DNA from: Hyaloraphidium curvatum | Lineage: Eukaryota; Monoblepharomycota; Hyaloraphidiomycetes; Hyaloraphidiales; Hyaloraphidiaceae | Direction: 5' to 3' | DNA: 64,000 nt | Assembly (NCBI GenBank): GCA_025558095.1 | Contig: JAIVFI010000006.1 | Location: 62,001 to 126,000 of the forward strand | Shown here: piece after piece, positions 1 to 10,683 of the stretch | How positions within the stretch are numbered: the stretch's first letter is position 1 | How the letters are laid out: every line of letters begins with the position of its first letter | Position numbers and translations under genes: made by a program | Notes under the pieces: generated by a model | Databases searched by the model: none | The model's input: the letters and a program-made list of their open reading frames with translations, nothing else | What the model was told of the DNA's origin: nothing

Positions 1-785
1 GGTGGCAGATGGGTGCTGCTGCACCGGGTGCTCAAGTTCGGGAACAAGACGTGCGTGTTCGGGTCCTAGACTGGCAGACTGCTGGGTCCGGGCCATCTTC
101 TGCATTTCCTGGTGTATAGGGCATGGATCGCACATAGAGGGGTGGTCGAGGGCTAATTGGAGGGGCAGTCGAAAGCCGCACCGCACATTGGCCGGGCGGG
201 GAAGCCTGAACGGCGAACCAATCCCGCCCTAGACAGCCATCACAGGCAAGAGCTCGGCGAGAGGGAAATGTTAATGATGATTTCCAGATACGTCGGTCAC
301 TAAGCCGCCTCGGTAGCCGATCCCCCCTCAGTTCGGTCACGAGACGGTTCTCGCGACGCCGCAGCAGGAATCGGAGGACCCGAAAGCGCGATCCGTCCCT
401 CCGGTGTACAGTTCGTGCAGCTCCAGCGCCCCGGAAAAACTCGTCCGGCGAGACCGCGTCCTGCCGGCCGTGTGCACGGCCGTGCGGGAGCTGACGGTTC
501 TCCCGCCCGGAGCGGCACGGTGGGGCTGAGCAGCGAGGCTGGTTACCACACATCCGACACCGAACACACGCAAGGTGGGCCTCGTGGGCGGGTGCGGACG
601 CCTGGAGTGTGCTAGGAAGAACCTCCCGAGGCCATGACCGGCTGATCCCGCGGCGGCGGGGGCTGCCGGCCGGCGGGTGGCGTCGTGTGCCCTTTCGCGG
701 CGTGACTCCATCGAACGATGCCTGACCGCCTTTTCCCCCTTTCGCAGGCGTATTGGCGCTTCTTAAAGCGCTTACTGCGCTGCCA
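1..785. other. Left-edge non-coding stretch
   Basis: I see no supportable gene here. Several overlapping open frames on both strands are low-information products of high GC. The end of the stretch is presumably the promoter and 5' leader of the chitin deacetylase; a CT-rich tract ending in CAG near 745 could be a 5'UTR intron acceptor, but nothing confirms it. Confidence 0.5.
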
Positions 786-797
786 ATGATACCCCGT

Positions 798-2665
798 ATG
801 CGGCTTCCGCGGCCGGCGGCCCTCGCCGCCGCCGCCACGCTGCTGCTGCTCCTTTCGGCGCCCGCCCGCGCCTTTCCCGGCGCCTCCCCCGCGGCCCCCG
901 CCGATGCCATCGACTCGGACTTTCTGAACTTCCACGCCGGCGACGCCGGCGCCTTCCCCCTGTTCCCCCGCCGCGACCTGGCCGACGAGTTTGCCGAGGC
1001 GGAGCCCGACGCCATCGCCGATGTCCAGGCCGACTTCGACCGCGCAGAGAGGGAGTATTTCCAACTCCGCAGGAGGCAGATCGAGGAGACGTGCACTGGA
1101 AAGAACGGTGCCCGAGTGTGCGGGCCGCAGTGCGGCACCTGCCCCGAGGGGTCGTGCTGCCGGGGCACAGACATGACGTGGGTCGCCGGACGTGCTCGTT
1201 TCCCCGAAAGTCGGCTGACATGTCTTTGCCAGCTGCGGCACGGGTCCCGCCTACTGCGCCAACAAGTGCACGCCGCAGTTCTCGATCGGCACCTGCGCGG
1301 CCGGCTCGGTTCTCAACAAGAACTACGACTGGTGGGAGGCCCACGGGCCCGGCGGTTCCTCCGCCGGCCGCATCTTCAACGCCTCGGACGTGCCGTCCGT
1401 CAACGGACCCAACACGTTCCCCGCCGCGGACCCGCTGCCCGGCGCCACCACTACGGCGGCGCAGACGACCACCAAGGCAGCGACCAGGACCACCACCAAG
1501 GAGGTCATCCGCCCCACCCTTTCCATCGGGGCGCGCTGCACCCCCAGCGCCTCCAATCCCTGGGGCCGCTGCGCGTCGTCGTGCTGCCGGAACGGCCGCT
1601 GCGACTACTGCGAGCGGTGCAGCCGCAACTACCTGACCGACTCGCGGGCGTGCAGGAACTGCATCGCCGCCAACCGCACCGTCCACCCGGACGGGTGCTT
1701 GCTCCTCGGGGACACGTGCACGCTGCCCAAGGGGGCGCCCGGGATCAGCAAGCTGTCCAAGTGCAAGACGGGCTGCTGCAGGAGCGGCAAGTGCACATGG
1801 TGGGCCCCCGCCGGCGATCTCTCCCCGCGTCCTTCAATGCTGACGCCATCCCGCGCACAGGTGCGAGCAGTGCATGTACGGCTGCAAGTGCGGCGCGATG
1901 GGCTACCCCCTCAACCCCAACGGGCGCTGCGTGACCCGCACGAGGACCAAGACCCGCACCCGGACGACCACCCGCACCACCACTCGCCCGCCGCCGCCGC
2001 CCCCGCCCTCGGGAGGCCGCGGCACCGGCATGGTGATCTGGAACTGCGCCGCCCCCGGTACCGTCGCCCTGACCTTTGACGACGGGCCCTGGGTGGACAC
2101 CAATGCCCTGCTGGACATCCTGGACGGTCGCGGCGTCAAGGCCACCTTCTTCATGAACGGCGCCAACATGGGCAACATCAACGACCGCGCCGACGTCGTC
2201 CGCCGCATGCGCAACGGCGGGCACTGCGTCGCCTCGCACGGCTGGGCGCACATCAACATGGCGTCCAACACGTACGATGCCCAGCTCTCGAACCTTGTGC
2301 AGCTCGACACGGCCATGCGCGGCATCATGGGCGCCCGCCCGCGCTTCTTCCGGCCCCCGTACGGCGCCTTCAACGACGACACCCGCCGCGCCGCCGCGTC
2401 CCTGGGCTACGACCTCGCGCTGTGGAACCTCGACACGCGCGACTGGGAGGTCGGCAACGCGGACGTGGCGTTCCAGGCGTACGTGTCGGCCATGGGCGCC
2501 GCCGACGCCGGCTCGCAGGCGTTCCTGGCGCTGCAGCACGACATCCGGCCCGAGACCGTGTACCAGCTGGCGGGGCGCGCGGTCGACTACGTGAGGTCGA
2601 GGGGCTTCCGGCCCGTGGACCTGGGGACGTGCCTGGGGCGGGGCGCGTGGGACTGCTACCAGTGA
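798..2665 (+). CDS. Secreted chitin/polysaccharide deacetylase with chitin-binding-like Cys-rich modules
   Basis: Predicted to remove N-acetyl groups from chitin in the cell wall or outside the cell (carbohydrate esterase family 4, NodB fold). Two introns restore frame: 1178-1232 (donor GTGGGT) and 1800-1860, giving 583 residues. The ATG at 798 starts a clean signal peptide (MRLPRPAALAAAATLLLLL); an in-frame ATG at 786 is the alternative. Next comes a hevein-like segment (CGTCPEGSCC then CGTGPAYC), split by intron 1, then two further Cys-rich blocks joined by Thr-rich linkers (residues about 215-370). The NodB domain shows all five motifs: TFDDGP (about 386-391, catalytic Asp), SHGWAH (metal His pair, about 441), RPPYG (about 479), DTRDW (about 506) and LALQHD near the C-terminus. 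Domain order resembles fungal CE4 enzymes with attached chitin-binding modules. The family call is firm; exact substrate is inferred. Confidence 0.92.
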
Positions 2666-3312
2666 TCCGCGGCCGGCAGCCCCTGCGAAGCCGGCCGCGT
2701 AGGAAACGGAAAAAGGAGTGGGTGGGAGAGAGGGGAGGAAGGAGGAAGGAGGAAGGAGGAAGGCGGCGGTCGCGCACGGGGCTTCGTCTGGGCTTGCTGC
2801 ATCGCATCGCATTCTCCCCGGCGCGGGGGCGGTATACCAATCCGCATCCTCGCGTCCGCGCCGGCGGATGTACAATATCACGGGGACCGATAAGTTAACT
2901 AGAGTTAATCATACCTGACATTGCCAAAACGGAGGTTCCGTAGCGCACTCGGTTGGGGAACCAGGGGTGCGAAAATGCGCAGCCGGTGGGACCCGGCCGG
3001 GACATACCCGTAACCCAGGCATGTAGGGAGACGCCAGCCGGCAGCGCCGACGCCCGTGCCGGATCGAACCGAGGCCGCTCACCGTGCTGCCGCCGAGCCC
3101 GTGCCGCGTGCCGACCGTAATGGATGCTCACCTGGAAGAAGTCCGGAGGGGGGCCGTCAGGGTTAGAGTTGCCGGGGTGGCCGTAGTAGCCGTTGTAGGG
3201 GTGCATGAGGGCAGTGAACGTCAGAAATCGCAGCTGGCAATCAGATCTTGGCGGCACGCGGCAGCAAGGCGACGGCGGCGGCGGTGATGGGGTAGGTGGG
3301 AGACGAAGCTGG
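2666..3312. other. Intergenic region with A/G-rich tract and SINE-like element
   Basis: The 3' flank of the chitin deacetylase holds a purine-rich GGAGGAAGG-type tract at about 2720-2765. The rest is mostly the repeat copy described at 2972-3107. On the minus strand about 3125-3235 a short open stretch ending in a good donor-like GTGAGC could be a terminal exon of the neighbouring membrane protein gene, but this is unproven. Confidence 0.4.
2972..3107 (-). repeat. SINE-like dispersed repeat, copy 1 (136 bp)
   Basis: Read on the minus strand it begins GCGGCACGGGCTCGGCGGCA and ends GCGCATTTT. It matches 55061-55180 on the plus strand with one 16-bp length difference and scattered substitutions. 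It contains GGTTCGATCC (plus-strand 3061-3070 reads GGATCGAACC), which fits a tRNA-type B box, and it ends in TTTT like a Pol III transcript. Inference: a tRNA-derived SINE-like element. No clear target-site duplication is visible at this copy. Confidence 0.65.
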
Positions 3313-4262
3313 TCACACAAGTACAAAGAAGCAAATGGTAGGAAAGCCGACGACTACGGCTGTGCCGATCAAGAAGATGGCGCCTCCGGGAATGATGTCG
3401 TTCCCAGTCTCCGCGTCGCAGAGAATCTCGGTGTTGCTGGTGAAGTAGGTCCGCATCTGCGCCGTCATCATCGCGATCATGACGTCTGCGATCGCGCTGC
3501 AGATGACGATGACCGCAAATATCCAACGGGCGCGGCGCCACCAAGGAAGAAAGAAGCTAGGCTTTGCCGATTTGGGCGGGCGCATGAGGTAGTAAACGGT
3601 ACACATTAGGAGGGTTGTTCCCGAGGCGATGATGGCGCCGAACATCCCGCCGACTTGGAGGCGGTACGCGCTCGTGAATCTCTGATCGGCCGTGGCCGGA
3701 TCCCCCGGATAGCTGCGGCTTGCGCTTCAGTGGAGATCGATAGGGGACGCGGAAATCATGCCCACCACTCAATGAAGGTTGCGCGGAGCCAATCCCAATA
3801 GTCATGAGTATATCCCGTCGCGACCGAGAACGGTATCGTAAGCAGAAGCGCATTCTGGACGAGTTTTCAGAGCCGTGCCCCATCGATAAGCAAGTTGGCC
3901 CACCACCAGTGCCATTCCGTTGATCGCCCAGTCCGTGTCCTCGGGTGTGTAATCATGGCCCGAAATGAAGAGCAACAGGGGGCTGGACTTTTTGCGTTCT
4001 TTCCACCAATTTTTGACGTCGCAGCACCCGCTTTGGGTGCCTTTCAACTGGGTCTCGGAACCCTGCTTGGAAGCGGCCTCCCTGAGCGCCTCGGCAAGGT
4101 CTGACAAGAAACGCGCGTAGGCGTAGGGATCTTGGGCGGGAATGGGAACAAGTGAGGTGGGCGCTTCTGGGGATGGAAGAGTGTTGAGCGCGAATGCGCG
4201 TCGGGGAAACGGGAGTCCGAACGGAGCAGCGTCGTTCCCGATGTCGCGGTTGAAATCGCCAT
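3313..4262 (-). CDS. Hypothetical small multi-pass membrane protein
   Basis: Family not recognised. The best 5' model uses ATG at 4260-4262, a 40-nt first exon, an intron at 4167-4222 (56 bp, with a CTCAAC branch-like site) and a second exon from 4166 encoding a soluble segment rich in Ala, Lys and Glu (containing DPYAYARFLSDLAEALREA). A third exon, about 3681-3313, encodes two to three hydrophobic helices separated by a basic loop (PPKSAKPSFF) and ends in FFVLV-stop. The join between exons 2 and 3 is uncertain; GT at 3830-3831 with AG at 3682-3683 keeps frame but gives a 150-bp intron, long for this locus. The 3' end may instead splice to an exon near 3235-3125, next to the SINE-like repeat. 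Confidence 0.45.
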
Positions 4263-4712
4263 CGTCAGGGCCCAGTCAAGCAGACCCGTTCCCGCGCCCC
4301 TCGCTGGCGCTGTGACGGGCCCAAGTGTGCGAGAGTCAGTCGCAGACGTGCCGGCCGTGACGTTTGGGCACAGCCCCAAAGCCTAATGGCAGAGACACGA
4401 TCTCAAGCTCTGGCCGAGCCATACGGGTGCCAAACGGAGTTCGAGGTTGCAACTGGTATCATCAGATTGCAACGATTTGAGTAGAGAGCTCTGGCCTCAT
4501 CGTACCGGACAGTGTCCGGCTGACCGCTTTAACAAGGTCTCAACCCGCGGGATCTGGAAGCCAATAGCTAGCCTCGAGGCAACGATGGACGCCGAAACAT
4601 TTCTTTCGAGAAGCGGGAGTTTTGCTCAACGACTGCCGTTGGCAGATGCGCGCGCGTTGTTTCGTCGGGAGGCGAAGGCCACGTCGGCGTCGCTCCGCAC
4701 TCCACCACCAAA
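4263..4712. other. Intergenic, no gene seen
   Basis: This is the divergent spacer between the minus-strand membrane protein gene and the plus-strand HD-domain gene. Only short low-complexity frames are present. It presumably carries both promoters; no recognisable motif was found. Confidence 0.4.
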
Positions 4713-5672
4713 ATGTCGTGGGGCCTCGGCATCGGCGGCTCCTCCTCCACCTCCGGTGGCAACCCGCTCTCCGCGGAACCCCTCTCCGCCTCGTCCCCCG
4801 CCGGGCGCGACCTCGTCGCGCGCACCGAGACCTTTGTGCGGCGCCTGTTCGAAGGGCAGGACGCGTCCCACGACTTTTCGCACGTCGAACGCGTCCGCCG
4901 CCTGGCGATCCGCATCGGCGAATCGCTGTTGGCCCGCGGGCAGTACGCGAACCTCCTGACGGTCGAGCTGGCGGCGCTGCTGCACGATGTGGCGGACGCG
5001 AAGTACGCGCGGGAGCACGCGGCCAAGCTGGGGGAACTGCTGCCCGGGGCGGACCCGGAGAGGGTGCCGGCGCAGTTCCTGGAGCGCGCGGGGGCGACGC
5101 CGGAGCTGGCGCGGCAGGTGCAGGCGGTGGTGGAGCGCGTTGGGTACAGGAAGGAGATTGCGACCTCGAAGCACGCGGACAAGTACGCGTCGAACGAGCT
5201 GGACTGCGTCAGAGGTGATTTGCAATTTGCTCGGATCTCCGTTCTAGTGGATGTTGGACCAACTGGTGTGCGCCTCAGATGCGGACAAGCTCGATGCCAT
5301 TGGCGCCATAGGTAGGAGGAGCCTGCGAGCCGGCTGGGAGGGAATTGAATTCACCTGCCTAGGGATCGCGCGCTGCTTCGCTTACGGTGGCGCCCACGGC
5401 CGCGCCCTCCACGATTCGGGGACGCCGCGCGCCAAGACCAGGAGCGCGCCGGGCGGTGACGACTGCCTCGCCCACTTCCACGGTGCGTTGCCGATGCCAC
5501 TCCTTGGCGCATGTCGGGTTCCTGATGCTCGTTGTTGCCGATTTCAGACAAGCTGCTCAAGCTGGCGGCGATGATGAAGACGGACGAGGCCAAGAAGATC
5601 GCCAAGGAGCGCCACGATTTCCTGGCGCAGTTCGTCGCCCAATTCGAAAAGGAGCTGAACGGCAAGGCATAG
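4713..5672 (+). CDS. HD-domain metal-dependent phosphohydrolase (YedJ-like)
   Basis: A stand-alone HD-superfamily protein, expected to be a metal-dependent phosphohydrolase acting on a nucleotide or related small molecule; the substrate is unknown. Four exons with introns 5215-5278, 5312-5362 and 5483-5547 give 259 residues. Metal-ligand motifs are plain: HDFSH (about residues 53-57), then LLHDVAD (His-Asp pair about 91-92) and, after intron 1, DADKLDAIGAIG, the third signature of this subgroup. The C-terminus (KIAKERHDFLAQFVAQFEKE) matches the helical tail of uncharacterised bacterial and fungal HD proteins of this type. All three introns are phase-consistent and rebuild the conserved block exactly, supporting the gene model. 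Cytosolic: no signal peptide or membrane helix. Confidence 0.88.
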
Positions 5673-5884
5673 AGGATTTTCCACGCCACATGCTGTGCTA
5701 TTTTCTCGATCTTTGCTGATGGCCGGTCGCCTGTCGCCGTCCCCAAGTGGGTCCAGGCAGAGGATCTTCCGCCGTCCCCGAACGCCCGAGGGCGCAGCAC
5801 ACACACAGCATCCCTCGACTCCAAATCCCGTCCGCACAGCAACAACAGCGGACGCCGCCGATTCGGACCGCTCTTGCAACTACT

Positions 5885-8800
5885 ATGGCTGCCTCCGAAC
5901 TCGCGGGCAAGATACAGTACGAACTGCGCTGGTGGGTGCGAGCGGTGTCCCCCACCGCGTGGCGCCTGAACTCTATGCCCCTCCCATCCCCGTCGACGCG
6001 AAACGCCGTCGCCTCCCCTCCCTCAGGGTCGACAAGTGAGTTTATCCCCCGCCATTGCGCGGGTCCTTGCGTTGACCAGGCCTTTTCCAGCTACCTCGGC
6101 AACGTCGCCACCTCCGGCAACTGGGAGGGCGAAATCGCGTCGGCGCGGGACCGCCTCGGGCGCGCGCAGGCCGCCTTCGACGAGCTCCGCGCCGTCGGCC
6201 CCGCCGGTCTCGATGGCGACCGGCTGCAGGCCTTCCAGACGTTCCCCGCCAGCGCCGCGGCCGCCGAGGGGCGGATCGCGGCGGCCGAGAAGCAGGCCGT
6301 CGTCGCGCAGCTGGACAGGGATGCGGACAACTGGAGGCGCCGCTTCGAGCGGGCGCAGTATAATGGCAACGATTCGATACAGAGGTTCGCGGACGACTTC
6401 AAGTCCGTCGCCGAGGAGATCATCGACAAGCACGCTTCGGACCCCGCCGCGGCGGCCGCGGCGGCCAAGTTTGGCCAGATCCTGATGGACGCTTACGAGC
6501 TGATGGAGGAGAACGAGCGCAAGGAGAAGGAGGCGGCCGCGGCCAAGCGGGAGGAGGCCCTGAGTCGGGCCGCCGACGAGATTTCGTACTGCGAGGACAC
6601 GATCAAGACGGCCTTCGGGGCGAACGCCTGCACCTTCTCCACCACGGGAACCAACTACACCAGGCAGCCTTGGTTCTCGTGCCGCGATTGGTGGGCCCTC
6701 TGCCCCGCGTCGTTCAGTGATCACCAGCTGATCTTCTGTTGATCAGCCCCTCGGGATTTCAGTTCTGCGCATCGTGCTTCAAGGTCTGCCACGGACCTGG
6801 GGGCCGGTTCGCCGACCACGAGTTCAGCGAGTACAACAACCCCTCCATGAGCGACATGTATTGCGACTGCGGGCACGGGGACAACGGGGGAGTGGGTGAT
6901 CAATGTTCGGTTGCTCCCGAGATCATTGCTGATCCAGGCTTTCACACCAGTGCGACTGCCTCGACGAGTCCCTCGGCGCCGCTGCCAACGGCAACGAGGA
7001 CAACGACGAGCCTGCCGAGGCGGAAGTGGACGGCACCGCGGCCCAGGAGCCCGACGAGCCCGAGCAGGACGACGGCACCGCCGCCGCCGCCGCCTCGGGC
7101 GATTTCGCCACCACCGCCGTCGCCCTCCCCCCCCTCCCCGCCGAACAGCCCGGCCTCGCCCGCGCCAGCCAGCCCACGGCCGCCAAGCCCGCCTGGAAGC
7201 TGGCCGTCCCCTCGGGCGCCGCGCGGCGGACCATGACTGCCCCCCAGATCGAGGCCATCGAGGCGTTCAACAGCGCCGCGCAGTACGCCAACGAAGCCTT
7301 TGCCGAGGCCTCGGACTGCGCTTCGAGGCTGTATAACCGGGACGAGAGCGCCGACTGGCTCAGCGAGCGGATCGAGAACGAGCTCGGCCGGGCCGAGGAC
7401 AGGGTCAAGATCCAGCTCGGGGACCAGATCAAGCGCATGGCCGGCGAGTCCAAGTTCCCGGCCCTGGCGCAGGAATCCGAGGCCGCGGTCAGGTTCCTCC
7501 GCACCTACGCGGTGGCGTGCCGGACGGCGTGGACCGCGGACGCCAAGAAGGCGCTCGGGTACAACAAGGTCTCGAACGAGCTGCGGTGGTACAAGGAGGC
7601 CCTCGAGAGCGCCGACGAGCAGGCCAAGCAGGAGTGGACGGGCGCGACCAACTACTCGGACTGCTTCAGCAAGCTCGAGGATCTGGAGGAGGTGGCGGAC
7701 CGGTACGGCCTGCGCGAGAAGCTCCTCGGCAACGTCCGCTCCGTGCTCGAGAAAAAGAACGCCAAGCACGCGATGGCCAAGTTCAAGGCGATGGTGGCCA
7801 AGATGGCGGAGGAGGAGTGGATCCAGTACCAGCTCCCGTCGATCGTCGACTACATGGAGCGGCGGTGCGCCGGCAGCGCCGAGCTGGCCGAGGCCAAGGC
7901 GATCATGGCCAAGATCAACGGCGAGGAGGAAGCCAAGCGGCAGGAGCAGGAGGCTGCGGAAAGGGACTCCGAGGCGGAGGGACAGAGGCAGTGGGACGAG
8001 ATGGTGCGGCGCCAGAAGGAGGAGCTGCTCGAGGCCTACGGCGACGAGGGTGGAAGCGTGACCGTCGGCAACAAGATCTGGACCTTCGAGGGCTCCAACG
8101 GTGGGATCTGCGCGATATTGAGCGGGCCCCTGGCTGACGTTCGGTCGTCCGCAGGCAACTTTGTCTCGGGCAGCGACAGGTTCAGCTGGAACGGCGTGGA
8201 GCTTGAAGTCGTCGACGCGCCCTCCTTCCCGGACCTCCGCGGCAAGGGCATCTTCACCTCCCTCCCTGACACTGCCGCCCGGATCAAGTGGTGGGTCGTA
8301 CCGTGCTTGCCGCTCACTTGGCCCAAGCATGCTCATTGCTTGATGTGCAGGGAGAGCGGCCGCCGCCTCTTCGGTGCCGACTACGTCGAGCACGACGACG
8401 GCTCCTTCCGCTTCGCCCCCGACCACGAGTACGGCGCGCATATCGGCGACACCAGGTTCGACTGGAACGGGCAGACGCTAAAGGCCAGCGAGACCTACAG
8501 GTGGAAATACTGGGACGCCGTCACCGCCTCGGGCAAGGTGCCGGCGCCGCTGGTCATGTTCGCCGGGCTGCTCGGGTTCCTGGACTGTACGTCTGCTCCT
8601 GCCCCTCTGCAAAGTAGGAAGTGCTGATCGCCCCCCGCCGCCGCAGACCGCAGCAAGATCCTCTCCAAGCAGCACATCTGCCGCTCCGCGCTCTTCTCCG
8701 AGGGCACCCCCGCGCGCGTGTGCTCGGACTGCAAGTCGGACCGGTGCGTCGTGTGCCGCGACTCGATTTCGTTCCTGCGGGACGACCACATCGCCGAGAT

Positions 8801-9004
8801 GGACAAGAGCTGGTTGGTGGCCCGGCCGCGCGCCCTTTCCCGATCGATCGGCCGGTGCTGACTCCGTTCCGTTGCAGCGCGAGCTTCCACGGGAGCAACT
8901 GCGCGCGCTGCGGCGGGTTCGGCGCCAACTACGCCGCGTACTACTGCGACGGGTGCCTGTTCGACCACCGCGGGTACTGCTGCAGGAACACGAGGAAGCT
9001 CTGA
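5885..9004 (+). CDS. UBR-box zinc-finger protein with C-terminal Cys-rich module
   Basis: Nine exons give 871 residues. Introns: 5932-6026, 6036-6090, 6691-6746, 6892-6950, 8101-8154, 8291-8350, 8587-8646 and 8813-8877; a 9-nt micro-exon (6027-6035) is needed between the first two. Residues about 197-272 form a UBR-type zinc finger (CTF, then CRDC, CASCFKVCHG, DHEF, CDCG, CDCL), the fold that reads N-degrons in UBR ubiquitin ligases such as UBR1/2 and the divergent UBR4/UBR7. The flanks are long Ala/Glu-rich helices, then two short beta repeats (FSWNG, FDWNG) and a terminal block with about 14 Cys plus His that probably binds more zinc. No RING, HECT or PHD catalytic domain is visible, so this may be an adaptor or an orphan UBR protein. 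Introns 8101 and 8291 are in frame, so read-through isoforms are possible. Confidence 0.8.
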
Positions 9005-9117
9005 AGACGGCAAGGCAGACGGATGTTTTAACGAGATGGGAATCACCAACATAAACACGCATACACACGCCCAGACAAAGAAAGGCGGATCGTTGGACCC
9101 AGAGCCGGCGGCGGCGC

Positions 9118-9926
9118 CTAGATCCTCGGCTGCACGGGCACCGCTTCCCCCGCTTCCGCGCTCTGCATTCTCGGCTCCTTGCTCTCCTCTCCGCCCTCCT
9201 TGTCCTTTTTCGCGATCGGCCTCGCCGGCGTGCCGACCCACGTCAATCCGGGCTCCGTGATGCTCTTGTGCACCGCAGCGTTCATCCCCAGCCTCGTCCA
9301 GGGGGCGATGGTGAGGTGGTCCGCGACGGCGGCGGAGAGCGAGAGCCAGCACCCCGTGCCGAGCCGACTGCGGGCATGGGGGCTTAGCATCACGACGGGG
9401 AGTGAATGTGGCGGGAGACCAACGTGTAGCCGCCGACGGACGCGTGCCCGTTCATCTGGCAGAAGTCTTCCAAAACAACGTCGTGGCTCACGAGCGAATA
9501 AGGGTTGACGATACAGAAGTTCCCGATGCTCGAGCTGGGCCCGATCCGGGCAAACGGCCCGACGTAGTTGCCCTCGCCAAATGAGCAGTTGGGCGGCCTC
9601 CACGCGGTCTTGTGCACGGCGTTGGGGAACCGCAGCCGCGGGCCGGGCAGCTCCCTGCGCAGCTCCTCGACGAGCAGCTTGCGGGTGGCGGGGGTGCCGT
9701 TGGCGACGAAGCAGTCGATCGTCCGGTCGCCCGCGAAGGCGCGGACCTCCTCGGCCGTGCGCAGGTGCCTGAATCCCTCGAGCGAGCGATGCACCTCGGC
9801 TGCGTCGTCCCACACCGCGGCGTGGCCGTCATCGCGGTCCTGCGCGTAGTCCTCGACGAGGGTTTCCCAGACTATGCCCGCGTGGCCGCCGCCGCACCGG
9901 AGCAGCACGATTCGGTCGGCCGGCAT
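9118..9926 (-). CDS. PglD/NeuD-like sugar acyltransferase (left-handed beta helix)
   Basis: One 56-bp intron (9368-9423) separates two exons encoding 250 residues. The N-terminal half has an alpha/beta fold beginning DRIVLLRCGGGHAG, like the PglD N-terminal domain. The C-terminal half has hexapeptide-repeat character (GEGNYVGPFARIGPSSSIGN, then SVGGYT and, after the intron, GTGCWLSLSAAVADHLTIA), matching sialic-acid O-acetyltransferase NeuD and UDP-amino-sugar N-acetyltransferase PglD. Those enzymes transfer acetyl from acetyl-CoA to a bacterial surface sugar. The likely catalytic His lies in NPYSLVSHDVVLEDFCQMNGH. The family is typically bacterial, so horizontal acquisition followed by intron gain is a reasonable inference. 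The substrate in this organism is unknown. Confidence 0.85.
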
Positions 9927-10683
9927 TGTTGGCCGGCGCGCACGGCCACCGTGAAAAGAGGATCGCCGACGTGCCCTGCGGCGGCTCCGGCCCTCCCCGA
10001 TGGGTCCGGTGGGTGCGTCGCTGTGTGGCGTGGAGCAGTCGGGTTGCTCTCGTTGCCTTGTGCGCAGGGATGGTCCAGGCTCGTCCTCGGGCCGGGTGCG
10101 ACGCCGCCGATATAGGCGGGCGGCTCTTCAGCCACCTCCACGAAGACCCTCGCCGAAACCGAGGGATCTCGATGCCGGGTCGAGCGAGATGCGGGTTTCC
10201 ATGGAGAGATCGCTCGCCGTGCACCGATCAGCCATCGGCACGGAACGCGCAGGTGGGAATTAGTCAACCTCCCCTTGGATCCTTCTTTTGCCACACCTTG
10301 GGCGACCACAAGCAATTTGTTGGACTCGGAAGTGGAAAGCGATTTTGCTGATCGGCGGATTGAACACATGATGCCTGAAGGCCTAGCTGTCCGTCCATTG
10401 CTCAAACCTTGCGCCGAGGTCGTGCAGCAACCGCCATGACTGGGGGATCTCCTTTGTCAGACAGAGCCCCGTCAAGCGGCTCGAGAAAAGGGGCAATCGC
10501 TCTGTTATCTGGGAGGGAAGAGAAATCCTGAGAGGGTAGGGAAAGCATAGTGGCGTGTTGCTGCAGAGATTCTCGTGGGGCGCCTCAGATGAGTGACTCG
10601 ATTCAGCCCGTCTCTCTTCGCCCTACAAGAAAGTCGACCGCTGCACCGCCGACTCTCTCGCCGTCCTTGTCACTTTCCCGGCA
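9927..10683. other. Intergenic, no gene seen
   Basis: About 750 bp between the divergently transcribed acyltransferase and the F-box-like gene. Overlapping open frames on both strands are rich in Arg, Pro and Ala, have no domain character and look like shadow frames. Confidence 0.4.

Noticed and set aside
3061..3070. Possible tRNA gene (T-loop-like GGTTCGATCC on the minus strand)
   Set aside because: I could not fold an acceptor or anticodon stem around it, and the sequence is part of a repeated element. Treated as a SINE-like B box instead.
6942..8441. 499-residue minus-strand frame opposite the UBR-box gene
   Set aside because: Rich in Leu/Gly/Val without structure. The plus strand carries a continuous acidic-helical protein with phased introns and zinc ligands.
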